Below are positions 24,491-32,532 of a DNA stretch of 64,000 bases, in pieces. Below the pieces are notes generated by a model. That model did not search any database, was not told the DNA's origin, and saw only the letters and a program-made list of their open reading frames with translations. This DNA comes from Paenibacillus sp. FSL K6-1096 (GTDB taxonomy: Bacteria > Bacillota > Bacilli > Paenibacillales > Paenibacillaceae): NCBI RefSeq assembly GCF_037977055.1, contig NZ_CP150274.1, forward strand, positions 4,836,001 through 4,900,000. Reading direction: 5' to 3'. Made by a program: the position numbers and the translations under genes. Position 1 is the first letter of the stretch. Each line of letters starts with the position of its first letter.

Positions 24491-25623
24491 AGGTTGCTTA
24501 TATCGATCACACCGCCAAGTGGAGCGGCGGCGAGGTAGCCCTGTTCAACATTCTCACCAATATCGGTGAGCAGATTAAGCCGCTGGTGATTCTGGCGGAG
24601 GAAGGGAAGCTTGCTGAACGTCTGCGCGAGCGGGGCATTGATGTGCGGATTGTCCCGCTGGATGAGAGCATCCGCACCCGCGGGCGCAACACGGTGAATC
24701 TCGGTGCTCCGGCGGCGGCGCTGAAGCTGCTGGCCTACGGCCGGAGGCTCGCCCCGCTGCTGAAGGAGGAGCAGGTGGATTGTGTACACACCAATTCCCT
24801 GAAGTCGGCCTTCTATGGAGCAGTGGCTGCCAAAAAAGCCGGCGTGCCCCTGATCTGGCACATCCGCGATCACATCGGGGCGCCTTACCTGAAGCCGGTT
24901 GTCGCCAAAGCGATCCGGCTGCTGTCACGCCTGCTGCCGAACGGCGTCATTGCCAACTCCCATTCCACGCTGAATGCGCTGGAGCTGCCGCGCTCGAAGA
25001 AGACGCTGGTCGTCTACTCAGCGTTCGCCAAGGCCATCGGCGAGGGCATCGCAAGGCGCGAGCAGAAGGATTTCAACGTCCTGCTGGTCGGCCGCCTGGC
25101 CCACTGGAAGGGCCAGCATATTGTGCTTGAAGCGGCCAAGGCCTTCAAGAATGACAGCCGGGTGAAGTTCTGGCTGGCCGGGGACGCCTTATTCGGAGAA
25201 GAGGAATACAAGCAAGGATTAATCCAGCAAATGCAGCGGGACAACATTACCAATGTCAGCCTGCTGGGTCATGTGGATGATATACAAGGACTGATGAGCA
25301 GAGCAGATCTGCTGATCCATACGTCCATCACGCCTGAGCCGTTCGGCCAGGTGATTGTCGAAGGCATGGCGGCCGGACTGCCGGTGATCGCCTCCAATGA
25401 AGGCGGGCCGGTGGAGATCGTGGTTCCCGGCGAGACGGGGCTGCTGATCCAGCCCGGAGATCCCGCGGTTCTTGCCGAATCCATCACCTGGATGCTGAAC
25501 CACCCCGAGGAGCGTAGAGTGATGGCGGACCAGGGAATGAAGCGGGTGAAGGAGCATTTTGTCATCGAGAACACGGTTAAGGACATTGTCAATTACTACA
25601 AGGGTCTGCTGGCTGCTACCTGA
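24484..25623 (+). CDS. Glycosyltransferase family 4
   Basis: 379 residues, start overlapping the preceding stop by seven bases. Begins MLKVAYIDHTAKWSGGEVAL. Donor-site motif PEPFGQVIVEGMAAGLPVIA with the paired glutamates, preceded by LLVGRLAHWKGQHIVLEA, places it in GT4 (GT-B fold, retaining). Adds a sugar to the EPS repeat unit; donor not identifiable. Followed by a 103-bp gap before the third GT4 gene, with no terminator seen. Confidence 0.88.
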   Translation: MLKVAYIDHTAKWSGGEVALFNILTNIGEQIKPLVILAEEGKLAERLRERGIDVRIVPLDESIRTRGRNTVNLGAPAAALKLLAYGRRLAPLLKEEQVDCVHTNSLKSAFYGAVAAKKAGVPLIWHIRDHIGAPYLKPVVAKAIRLLSRLLPNGVIANSHSTLNALELPRSKKTLVVYSAFAKAIGEGIARREQKDFNVLLVGRLAHWKGQHIVLEAAKAFKNDSRVKFWLAGDALFGEEEYKQGLIQQMQRDNITNVSLLGHVDDIQGLMSRADLLIHTSITPEPFGQVIVEGMAAGLPVIASNEGGPVEIVVPGETGLLIQPGDPAVLAESITWMLNHPEERRVMADQGMKRVKEHFVIENTVKDIVNYYKGLLAAT

Positions 25624-25726
25624 CCGTCCGTACTCTGAATGACGCCAGGGCTTGCATCAACATCTGTCACTTCCATGCGTTCACGGCTTGATGATGCTGC
25701 TCCATAAAACTTTGAGGATGATTCAC

Positions 25727-26827
25727 ATGAAAATTGCGATCGCGCACGATTATTTAATCCAGATGGGCGGAGCGGAGCGGGTGGTGGAGGTCTTTCATCA
25801 CATGTATCCCGAGGCTCCGATCTTCACAACGGTATTTAACGGAAGCCGCCTGACCGATAACCTCAAAGATGCGGATATCCGGGCCTCGTGGCTGCAGAAA
25901 ATTCCGGGCGTGAAGCAGAATTTCAAGGGAGTGCTGCCGCTCTACCCTATGGCGGTCCGCGATCTGGACTTCAGCGGGTATGATATCGTCCTAAGCTCCA
26001 GCAGTGCTTTTATGAAAAGCATCCAGGTGCCCGAGTCCACCTTCCATCTGTGTTACTGTCACACCCCCATGCGCTTCGCCTGGGACTACGACACATATAT
26101 GGAGCGGCAGTCCAATTCGGGATTGTTCAAAAGACTGCTGAAGGTCTACATGCAGCGCCTGAAAAGCTGGGACCAGCGCACCTCCAAAAATGTCAACCAG
26201 TTCGTAGCCAACTCTTCGGTGGTGAAGACGCGGATACAGAATTATTACCATCGCGATTCCGATGTCATTTTCCCGCCGATCAATACGGCCCGTTTCACCG
26301 CCTCCCCGACCATCGGGGATTACTATCTGATCGTCTCCCGGCTGGTCTCCTACAAGCGGATTGACCTGGCGGTGGAGGCGTTCAACCGCAACGGTCTGAA
26401 GCTGTACATCGTCGGTGACGGGCCGGACCGCAAGCGTCTGGAAGGGATGGCCAAAGGAAATGTCTCCTTCCTGGGCCGGCTGGCGGATGAAGAGGTGACA
26501 GGGCTGATGTCGCAGTGCCGGGCGTTTATTTTTCCGGGGGAGGAAGACTTCGGGATCACGCCGCTGGAGGCCAACGCCGCAGGAAGACCGGTTATTGCCT
26601 ACCAGGCCGGCGGAGCGCTGGATACGATTATTCCTTATGTGAACGGCGTCTTCTTCCCGCATCAGGAGGTTGATGATCTGCTTAAGGCCATTGATGAGGT
26701 GGAGTCCTATGCGTGGGATATCGACCAGATTATGGGCCATGCACGCAAATTCGATGAGCAGGCGTTTATGGTCCGGTTCAAGCAGTATGTGGAACAGGCC
26801 TACGTCAATTTCCTAAGAGGAGGATGA
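25727..26827 (+). CDS. Glycosyltransferase family 4 (mannosyltransferase-like)
   Basis: 366 residues starting MKIAIAHDYLIQMGGAERVV; TTGAGGATGATT precedes the ATG, and upstream in-frame ATGs lack a site. The motifs YCHTPMRFAWDYDTYMER, DVIFPPINTARF and FPGEEDFGITPLEANAAGRP are shared with a GT4 subgroup often annotated as GDP-mannose-dependent. That agrees with the ManC gene at the end of the cluster, but the donor is inferred, not seen. Ends five bases before the UDP-glucose dehydrogenase start. Confidence 0.87.
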   Translation: MKIAIAHDYLIQMGGAERVVEVFHHMYPEAPIFTTVFNGSRLTDNLKDADIRASWLQKIPGVKQNFKGVLPLYPMAVRDLDFSGYDIVLSSSSAFMKSIQVPESTFHLCYCHTPMRFAWDYDTYMERQSNSGLFKRLLKVYMQRLKSWDQRTSKNVNQFVANSSVVKTRIQNYYHRDSDVIFPPINTARFTASPTIGDYYLIVSRLVSYKRIDLAVEAFNRNGLKLYIVGDGPDRKRLEGMAKGNVSFLGRLADEEVTGLMSQCRAFIFPGEEDFGITPLEANAAGRPVIAYQAGGALDTIIPYVNGVFFPHQEVDDLLKAIDEVESYAWDIDQIMGHARKFDEQAFMVRFKQYVEQAYVNFLRGG

Positions 26828-26831
26828 AAGT

Positions 26832-28172
26832 ATGAAACTCGCAGTTATCGGTACCGGCTATGTAGGACTTGTATCAGGCGTGTGCTTCACCCTGAATGGA
26901 AATCATGTCATCTGCGTGGATAAGGATGAGCAAAAGATCGGGAAGCTGAACCGGATGGAGTCTCCCATCTATGAGCCGGGCATCGAGGCCCTGATCGAGA
27001 TGAATCTGCGGGAGGGCCGGCTGAGCTTCTCCTCCGATCTGCAGGAATCGGTCCGCCGGTCAGATATCGTCATTCTGGCGGTGGGAACCCCTTCCCTTCC
27101 GGGCGGCGAAGCCGATCTGAGATACATTGAAGGCGCGGCTGCCGAGATTGCCCAGGCGATGGAAGGCTACAAGATCATTATGACTAAATCGACCGTACCT
27201 GTAGGCACCAATGAGAAAATCCGCAAGCTGATCGCCTCGCACACCCATCATCCCTTCGATATCGTCTCCGCCCCCGAGTTCCTCCGCGAAGGCTCCGCCA
27301 TCCGCGATACGCTTCATCCGGACCGGATCGTTATCGGACTGGATAATCCGTCGCTTGAGCCGACCATGCGTGAGCTGCATCAAGGGTTCACGGAGAATAT
27401 ATTCGTCACGGATATCCGCAGCGCCGAGATGATTAAGTATGCGTCTAATGCTTTTCTGGCGACGAAGATCTCGTTCATTAATGAGATTGCCAACATCTGT
27501 GAAAAGGTGGGAGCCGACGTAACCGAGGTAGCCGAGGGAATGGGAATGGACCGGAGAATCGGATCGACCTTCCTGCAGGCCGGCATCGGCTATGGCGGCT
27601 CCTGCTTCCCGAAGGATACCAATGCGCTGATTCAGATTGCCGGCAACGTGGATTATGAGTTCAAGCTGCTCAAATCGGTTGTTGAGGTCAATAAGGACCA
27701 GCGGTTCATGATCCTCTCGAAGCTGCATGAATCGCTTGGCAGCCTGCGCGGAGCGGTCATCGGCATCTGGGGCCTGGCGTTCAAGCCGAACACCGACGAT
27801 GTACGTGAGGCTCCGGCCCGCGAGATCGTGGAGGCGCTGGTCGCAGAGGGAGCGGTCGTGAAGCTGTACGATCCGATCGCTGCGGATAACTTCCGCCGGG
27901 AATACGACCACCCGCAGCTGCGCTGGTGCGGCCTGGCGGAAGAGGCGGCGGAGAACAGCGATGCCGTCTGCCTGCTGACCGACTGGAGCCAGTTCAAGGA
28001 GATCAATCTGCATGTGCTGGCCGGAACTATGCGCCGCAAGGTGCTGATCGACGGCCGCAACGTCTACGACAAGGAGCAGATCGAGGGCACCGGCCTCGAA
28101 TACATCTCCGTCGGCCGCCCGCAGATGGGCGGGCTCAGCGGCTACTCGCCTAGCGTGGCTGGCGCGGTGTAG
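26832..28172 (+). CDS. UDP-glucose 6-dehydrogenase
   Basis: 446 residues (Ugd/TuaD family). The N-terminal Rossmann motif is VIGTGYVGLVSGVCF; the catalytic cysteine is in GYGGSCFPKDTNAL (~residue 260), with EFLREGSAI and GLAFKPNTDDVREAP further conserved. It oxidises UDP-glucose to UDP-glucuronate with two NAD, giving the polymer an acidic sugar. GalU in the same cluster provides its substrate. In related Bacillales enzymes activity is raised by BY-kinase phosphorylation; whether that holds here is unknown. Confidence 0.95.
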   Translation: MKLAVIGTGYVGLVSGVCFTLNGNHVICVDKDEQKIGKLNRMESPIYEPGIEALIEMNLREGRLSFSSDLQESVRRSDIVILAVGTPSLPGGEADLRYIEGAAAEIAQAMEGYKIIMTKSTVPVGTNEKIRKLIASHTHHPFDIVSAPEFLREGSAIRDTLHPDRIVIGLDNPSLEPTMRELHQGFTENIFVTDIRSAEMIKYASNAFLATKISFINEIANICEKVGADVTEVAEGMGMDRRIGSTFLQAGIGYGGSCFPKDTNALIQIAGNVDYEFKLLKSVVEVNKDQRFMILSKLHESLGSLRGAVIGIWGLAFKPNTDDVREAPAREIVEALVAEGAVVKLYDPIAADNFRREYDHPQLRWCGLAEEAAENSDAVCLLTDWSQFKEINLHVLAGTMRRKVLIDGRNVYDKEQIEGTGLEYISVGRPQMGGLSGYSPSVAGAV

Positions 28173-28216
28173 GGCCATGCGCTCGGCCGGGCGGGGGGCC
28201 CCCGCCACCCCGCGCC

Positions 28217-28295
28217 GATGAGGTGCACTAATGCACCTGAATCCGTAGTTAGCGGGCCGTGCGAGCGAATGAGGTGTATAAGTGCACTTTGATCC
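28217..28295 (+). repeat. Two-copy 51-bp-period repeat with palindromic core
   Basis: In the 178-bp gap before manC, GATGAGGTGCACTAATGCAC begins at 28217 and a diverged copy (AATGAGGTGTATAAGTGCAC) begins at 28268. The shared AGGTG lies at 28221 and 28272, exactly 51 bp apart. Copy 1 has a perfect inverted repeat, AGGTGCA-ctaa-TGCACCT. Copies are joined by a GC-rich stretch. The sequence differs from the arrays at 12676 and 58138 but has the same period. A very GC-rich stretch (CGGGGGGCCCCCG-like, about 28187-28203) precedes it. Confidence 0.65.
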
Positions 28296-28350
28296 CAATA
28301 ACAATCCGATATTCACGCAACAACACATATAAACTTAGGAGGGTTCCCAT

Positions 28351-29724
28351 ATGAAACTGGTACTTCTATCAGGCGGTTCAGGTAAGCGGCTCTGGCCCTT
28401 GTCCAATGATTCACGGTCCAAGCAATTTCTGAAGGTATTGGAGAGCCCGGCAGGCGAACCGGAATCGATGGTTCAGCGCGTATGGAGACAACTCGAAGAG
28501 AACGGCATGGCCGGGTCTTCTTACTTGGCAACCGGCCGCAGCCAGGTCGAGATGATTCAGAGCCAGCTCGGCAGCGAGGTGCCGATCATCGTGGAGCCGG
28601 AACGGCGGGATACCTTCCCGGCCATTGCGTTGACCGCAGCGTACCTGTATTCCATCGCCGGCGTCTCGCCAAGCGAGACCGTGGCAATTCTGCCGGTGGA
28701 CCCGTATGTGGAGTCTTCCTTTTTTGAGACCGTACAGCAGCTGGAGAACACCATGCTGGTGAGCGGGGCGAATCTGGCGCTGATGGGCGTTGTTCCCGAA
28801 CATGCGTCAGAGAAATACGGCTATATCATTCCAACGGATGCCGAGCCGGGCGCTAGCGGATATCTGAAGGTGAGCCACTTCCAGGAGAAGCCGGACCGCC
28901 AGCAGGCCGAGGAGCTGATCCGCCGGAACGCCCTGTGGAACTGCGGGGTATTCGCCTTCCGTCTGGGCTATCTGCTGGATATCCTGCAGCGCAAAGGGCT
29001 GCCGCTGAACTACGAGGAGCTGCAGAAGCAGTATAAGCTGCTGTCCTCGATCAGCTTCGATTATGAAGTGGTAGAGAAAGAGGAGAACATCGTGGTTCAG
29101 CCGTACGCCGGATTCTGGAAGGACTTGGGCACCTGGAACACGCTGACCGAGGAGATGACCAACAATCTTGTCGGCAAAGGCTTCGTAACCGCAGACTCCG
29201 AAGGCACCTCCCTGATTAACGAGCTGGATATTCCGATTACGGTGATCGGGGCCAAGGATCTTATTGTGGCGGCCAGCCCGGACGGGATTCTGGTGACCCA
29301 TAAGACGGAGAGCCCGCGGATTAAGGAGGTGCTGAAGTCTTTTGAACAGAGACCGATGTATGAGGAACGCCGCTGGGGCCACTACAAGGTGATTGACTAT
29401 GTGAAGTACGATGAAGGCAATGAGGTGCTGACCAAGCGGATCTTCATCAATGAGGGCAAAAATATCAGCTACCAGCTGCATCACAAGCGCAGTGAAATCT
29501 GGACGTTTGTCAGCGGGGAAGCGAGCATTGTCATTAACGAGAAGCAGCATAATGTGAAGGCGGGCGATGTGGTGCGCATTCCCGAGGGGACCAAGCATGC
29601 CATCCTGGCCCTGACCGATGTGGAGTTCATTGAGGTGCAGACCGGGTCGGAGCTGGTGGAGGAGGATAATATCCGCATCACTCTGGATTGGGAGGATATT
29701 CAACTGCATCAGTTCATTTCATAG
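28351..29724 (+). CDS. manC: Mannose-1-phosphate guanylyltransferase / mannose-6-phosphate isomerase
   Basis: 457 residues, ATG after AGGAGGG. The N-terminal nucleotidyltransferase domain begins VLLSGGSGKRLWPLSNDSRS and has FQEKPD near residue 175. The C-terminal cupin (isomerase) domain carries EGKNISYQLHHKRSEIW and the EIxVxxGxxL-like end. It makes GDP-mannose, and may also convert fructose-6-phosphate to mannose-6-phosphate. Last gene of the EPS cluster; with galU and the dehydrogenase it predicts a polymer with glucose, glucuronate and mannose, like the paenan-type EPS of Paenibacillus polymyxa (comparison from general knowledge). Confidence 0.93.
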   Translation: MKLVLLSGGSGKRLWPLSNDSRSKQFLKVLESPAGEPESMVQRVWRQLEENGMAGSSYLATGRSQVEMIQSQLGSEVPIIVEPERRDTFPAIALTAAYLYSIAGVSPSETVAILPVDPYVESSFFETVQQLENTMLVSGANLALMGVVPEHASEKYGYIIPTDAEPGASGYLKVSHFQEKPDRQQAEELIRRNALWNCGVFAFRLGYLLDILQRKGLPLNYEELQKQYKLLSSISFDYEVVEKEENIVVQPYAGFWKDLGTWNTLTEEMTNNLVGKGFVTADSEGTSLINELDIPITVIGAKDLIVAASPDGILVTHKTESPRIKEVLKSFEQRPMYEERRWGHYKVIDYVKYDEGNEVLTKRIFINEGKNISYQLHHKRSEIWTFVSGEASIVINEKQHNVKAGDVVRIPEGTKHAILALTDVEFIEVQTGSELVEEDNIRITLDWEDIQLHQFIS

Positions 29725-29843
29725 TCCTATTATAGGTCCAACTTATCTATTTAACCAATTGTGACGGAATCAAAACAGGTACACAGAACTATTTATTCGG
29801 AAATTTTCGCGTTTGCTCTACAATAAATTTGCATAAAGACGAT

Positions 29844-29986
29844 ACTTACGGTAAGAGGGATTGATCCTTCCAATACGACAAAGGCAAACCTGCTCGAAAG
29901 ACAGGGACGCAAAGCTATAGGGCCTTCGCAAGAGTGGCAGCCTGGCTACCGAAAGGAAGAGAATATTGTGAAAACTTACCGTAAGT
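29844..29986 (+). promoter_or_regulatory. 12-bp complementary arms enclosing the c-di-GMP riboswitch and start codon
   Basis: ACTTACGGTAAG (29844-29855), upstream of the aptamer, is an exact reverse complement of CTTACCGTAAGT (29975-29986), codons 3-7 of the GH26 gene. In the mRNA this would form a 12-bp helix enclosing aptamer, RBS (GGAAGAG) and GTG start. CCTTCC at 29866-29871 could also pair with the RBS. These may be parts of a translational expression platform. Confidence 0.4.
29880..29956 (+). promoter_or_regulatory. Cyclic di-GMP-I (GEMM) riboswitch
   Basis: Order and wording match the GEMM-I aptamer: AAGGCAAACCTG, GAAAGACAGGGACGCAAAGC, TATAGGGCC, a variable hairpin (TTCGCAAGAG), then GCCTGGCTACCGAAAGG. 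The GNRA-type GAAA and its CCTGGC-region receptor are both there. It directly precedes the RBS of a secreted GH26 gene, so cyclic di-GMP (the biofilm/motility second messenger) probably sets translation or elongation of that gene. ON or OFF cannot be told by eye; no clear terminator follows, favouring a translational switch. Confidence 0.9.
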
Positions 29987-32340
29987 CCCGTTTGCTCTGC
30001 GCTGTGTTGTCGCTGGCTGTAATTGTGTCTGCTGTACCGCTCGGATTGGGTATAGCCCCGTCATCGGTTAAGGCGGCTTCTGCTGCCGGAAAGCCTGTGA
30101 ATCCCAATGCTTCGGCAGAGGCTGTCAAGCTGCTGAACAATCTCTATGAGATATCCGGCAACGGTATTATCTCGGGACAGCATGACTATTTCGAGAGCCC
30201 GGATGAGCTTAGCAACAAGCTGAAGGGGACCAGCGGACAATATGCGGCACTGCACGGTTATGAGCTTGGAGCGGTTGGCGGACAGACGGAGAGCGGAGTA
30301 GCCGCTCAGCGCAAGAATATTGTATGGAGTGCAACGAACTGGTCGAGAGCGGGCGGGATTGTCGCCATGACGTTCCATCAGAGCCTGCCGGGCACCAAGT
30401 ATGAATGGTCGAATGTGCAGAAGCCGCTCAGCCAGGCAGAGTTCAATAAATATGTGACCCCCGGCACCCCTCAGTATAATGCGCTGATTGCCGATCTGGA
30501 TAAAGTGGCCGTGTCTCTGAAAAGCTTACGCGATGCCAAAGTCCCCATCCTCTGGAGACCTTACCACGAAATGAACGGCGGATGGTTCTGGTGGGGCAAA
30601 AAAACGAATTTCACTGCGCTATGGAATATAATGTATGACCGTTTCGTTAACGTTCATCAATTAAACAATCTGCTGTGGGTGTGGAACCCGAATGCGCCGA
30701 ACTCGAACTCGGACCCGTATGAACGGACTTACCCGGGGGCGGACAAAGTGGATGTGCTGGCAGCAGATATATATAACAATGACTATTTGAACAGATATCA
30801 TGATGAGCTGGCCGAGCTGGCAGCCGGTAAGCCGATCGGCATCGGCGAGAATGGCGAAATGCCGAATATCTCCAAGCTGAAGCTGACCCAGCAGAAATAT
30901 GTGTTCATGATGAACTGGGGCAAGATGCTCTATGAGAACAACAGCACGACTACGATCAAGAACTTCATGAATAACAGCTATACCTTAACCCGTGATCAGT
31001 ATAAAAGCTGGACAGCGCCAGCGGCGGCACCGTCACCAACGGCGGCACCGTCACCAACGGCAACGCCCACGCCCACGGTGACTCCGTCACCGACAGCAAC
31101 GCCGACACCGTTACCGACGGCGACACCAACACCAACACCGACGCCGACACCGTCTCCCACGCCTACGGTGACTCCGTCACCAACGCCAACACAGGCACCG
31201 GTGGCTATGCCGCCAGCAGTGCCGGGACAGAAGCCGGCTCCGGGCGAACCGGAACCGGCGTACACCCGGAGCGGTCTGCTTGGAGAATATTTCAAGAATA
31301 TGACGCTGTCGGGGACGCCTGTAATGGTACGCAATGATGATGTCATCAGCTTCAACTGGCGCCAGGGCACACCTGATGCCGCGCTTGGCACAGACTACTT
31401 CTCCATCCGCTGGACCGGCCAGATTAAGCCTGCGTACAGTGAGACTTACCAGTTCTACACCACATCGGATGACGGTATCCGCCTGTGGGTGAACGGTACA
31501 GCAGTGATTGACAGCTGGGTCAAGCAGAGCGGAACCGCCCGCACAGGCAGCATAGCTCTGAACGCCGGACAGATGTATGACATCAAGGTGGAGTATTACG
31601 AGAACGCAGGCGATGCCAATGTCCATCTGATGTGGCAGAGTCCCAGCCAGGCGAAGGGTACGGTTCCGGCCAGCGCGTTGTTCTCGAAACCTGTAAACGC
31701 AGCTACGCTTGAGACGCCAACGCCAACGCCAGCAGCACCAACGCCGGCAGCAACACCAACGCCGGCAGCAACACCAACGCCAACTGTAGCACCTACACCA
31801 ACACCAGTATCTACGCCAACACCGACAGCAGCACCTGCACCAACGCCGACACCTGCACCAGCACCAACGCCAGCACCGGAGCTTCCTCCGGCAGAGGCTC
31901 CTGCTGCGGGCGGGCTATACGCGGAATACTTCAATAACATGACGCTTACGGGCACCCCCGCTGTGGTGCGCACCGATGATGTGATTGAATTCAACTGGCG
32001 TCAAGGCTCGCCGGATGCTGCAATCAGCATCGATTTCTTCTCGGTAAGATGGAGCGGCAAGCTGAAGCCGCTGTATACCGAGACCTACCGGTTTTATACT
32101 CACTCCGATGACGGCGTGCGCGTGCGGATTAACGGCGAGCTGGTCATCGACAGCTGGGTGAAGCAGAGCGGCACCGAACGCATGGGCAGCATCAGCCTGA
32201 ACGCAGGTGAGCTCTATGATATTCAGGTAGAGTATTACGAGAATCAGGGAGATGCGAAGGCACGTCTAATGTGGGAGAGCAACAGCCAGGTCAAGGGCAC
32301 GGTTCCGGCCAGCGCGCTGTTTCTTCCCTCCGTCTCCTAA
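29968..32340 (+). CDS. Secreted GH26 beta-mannanase-like enzyme with two PA14 domains
   Basis: 790 residues, GTG start after GGAAGAG. Signal peptide 1-35 (ends SVKAASA). GH26 catalytic domain about 45-350: acid/base Glu in PYHEMNGGWFWWG and nucleophile Glu in PIGIGENGEMP. A Thr-Pro/Ala linker (about 352-420) leads to PA14 domain 1 (~433-570, GLLGEYFKNMTLSG, TSDDGIRLWVNG), a second Pro/Thr linker, and PA14 domain 2 (~650-785). GH26 enzymes cut beta-mannans; PA14 modules commonly bind carbohydrate. Its position after an EPS cluster with manC and its c-di-GMP riboswitch suggest it cleaves or remodels the cell's own EPS in the matrix, though scavenging of plant mannan is possible. Confidence 0.9.
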   Translation: MKTYRKSRLLCAVLSLAVIVSAVPLGLGIAPSSVKAASAAGKPVNPNASAEAVKLLNNLYEISGNGIISGQHDYFESPDELSNKLKGTSGQYAALHGYELGAVGGQTESGVAAQRKNIVWSATNWSRAGGIVAMTFHQSLPGTKYEWSNVQKPLSQAEFNKYVTPGTPQYNALIADLDKVAVSLKSLRDAKVPILWRPYHEMNGGWFWWGKKTNFTALWNIMYDRFVNVHQLNNLLWVWNPNAPNSNSDPYERTYPGADKVDVLAADIYNNDYLNRYHDELAELAAGKPIGIGENGEMPNISKLKLTQQKYVFMMNWGKMLYENNSTTTIKNFMNNSYTLTRDQYKSWTAPAAAPSPTAAPSPTATPTPTVTPSPTATPTPLPTATPTPTPTPTPSPTPTVTPSPTPTQAPVAMPPAVPGQKPAPGEPEPAYTRSGLLGEYFKNMTLSGTPVMVRNDDVISFNWRQGTPDAALGTDYFSIRWTGQIKPAYSETYQFYTTSDDGIRLWVNGTAVIDSWVKQSGTARTGSIALNAGQMYDIKVEYYENAGDANVHLMWQSPSQAKGTVPASALFSKPVNAATLETPTPTPAAPTPAATPTPAATPTPTVAPTPTPVSTPTPTAAPAPTPTPAPAPTPAPELPPAEAPAAGGLYAEYFNNMTLTGTPAVVRTDDVIEFNWRQGSPDAAISIDFFSVRWSGKLKPLYTETYRFYTHSDDGVRVRINGELVIDSWVKQSGTERMGSISLNAGELYDIQVEYYENQGDAKARLMWESNSQVKGTVPASALFLPSVS

Positions 32341-32433
32341 ATTTTTGTGCTCTTAAGGTCTGCCGGCTGTTTTCATGGCGCTGATACTGGTTAAGAGGTT
32401 ACAATTATAAATCCTGCAAGCCCGCTCAGAATG

Positions 32434-32453
32434 GCCCTGCTGACCAGCAGGGC
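32434..32453 (+). other. Strong inverted repeat between the two GH26 genes
   Basis: GCCCTGC and GCAGGGC arms around a six-base loop lie in the 192-bp gap upstream of the second GH26 gene. There is no T run, so it is not a standard terminator; it may be mRNA processing or leader structure. No second c-di-GMP aptamer is seen in this gap. Confidence 0.4.
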
Positions 32454-32532
32454 TAATGAGCTATAGCCGCTGTGATAGCGTCAAGCTCTCCTAGAACAAC
32501 AAGAAGCACCGGGCTGGAGAAAGGAGATAACA

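Noticed and set aside
27060..28328. 422-residue open frame antisense to the UDP-glucose dehydrogenase gene
   Set aside because: It is the mirror of a strongly supported gene in GC-rich DNA, has no RBS and no recognisable motif.
31011..31206. Minisatellite or recombination site
   Set aside because: The repetitive DNA encodes the Thr/Pro/Ala linker of the GH26 enzyme in frame; codon-level low complexity explains it.
32341..32532. Second c-di-GMP riboswitch before the second GH26 gene
   Set aside because: The GCAAACC and GACGCAAAGC signatures are absent; only a simple inverted repeat is seen.
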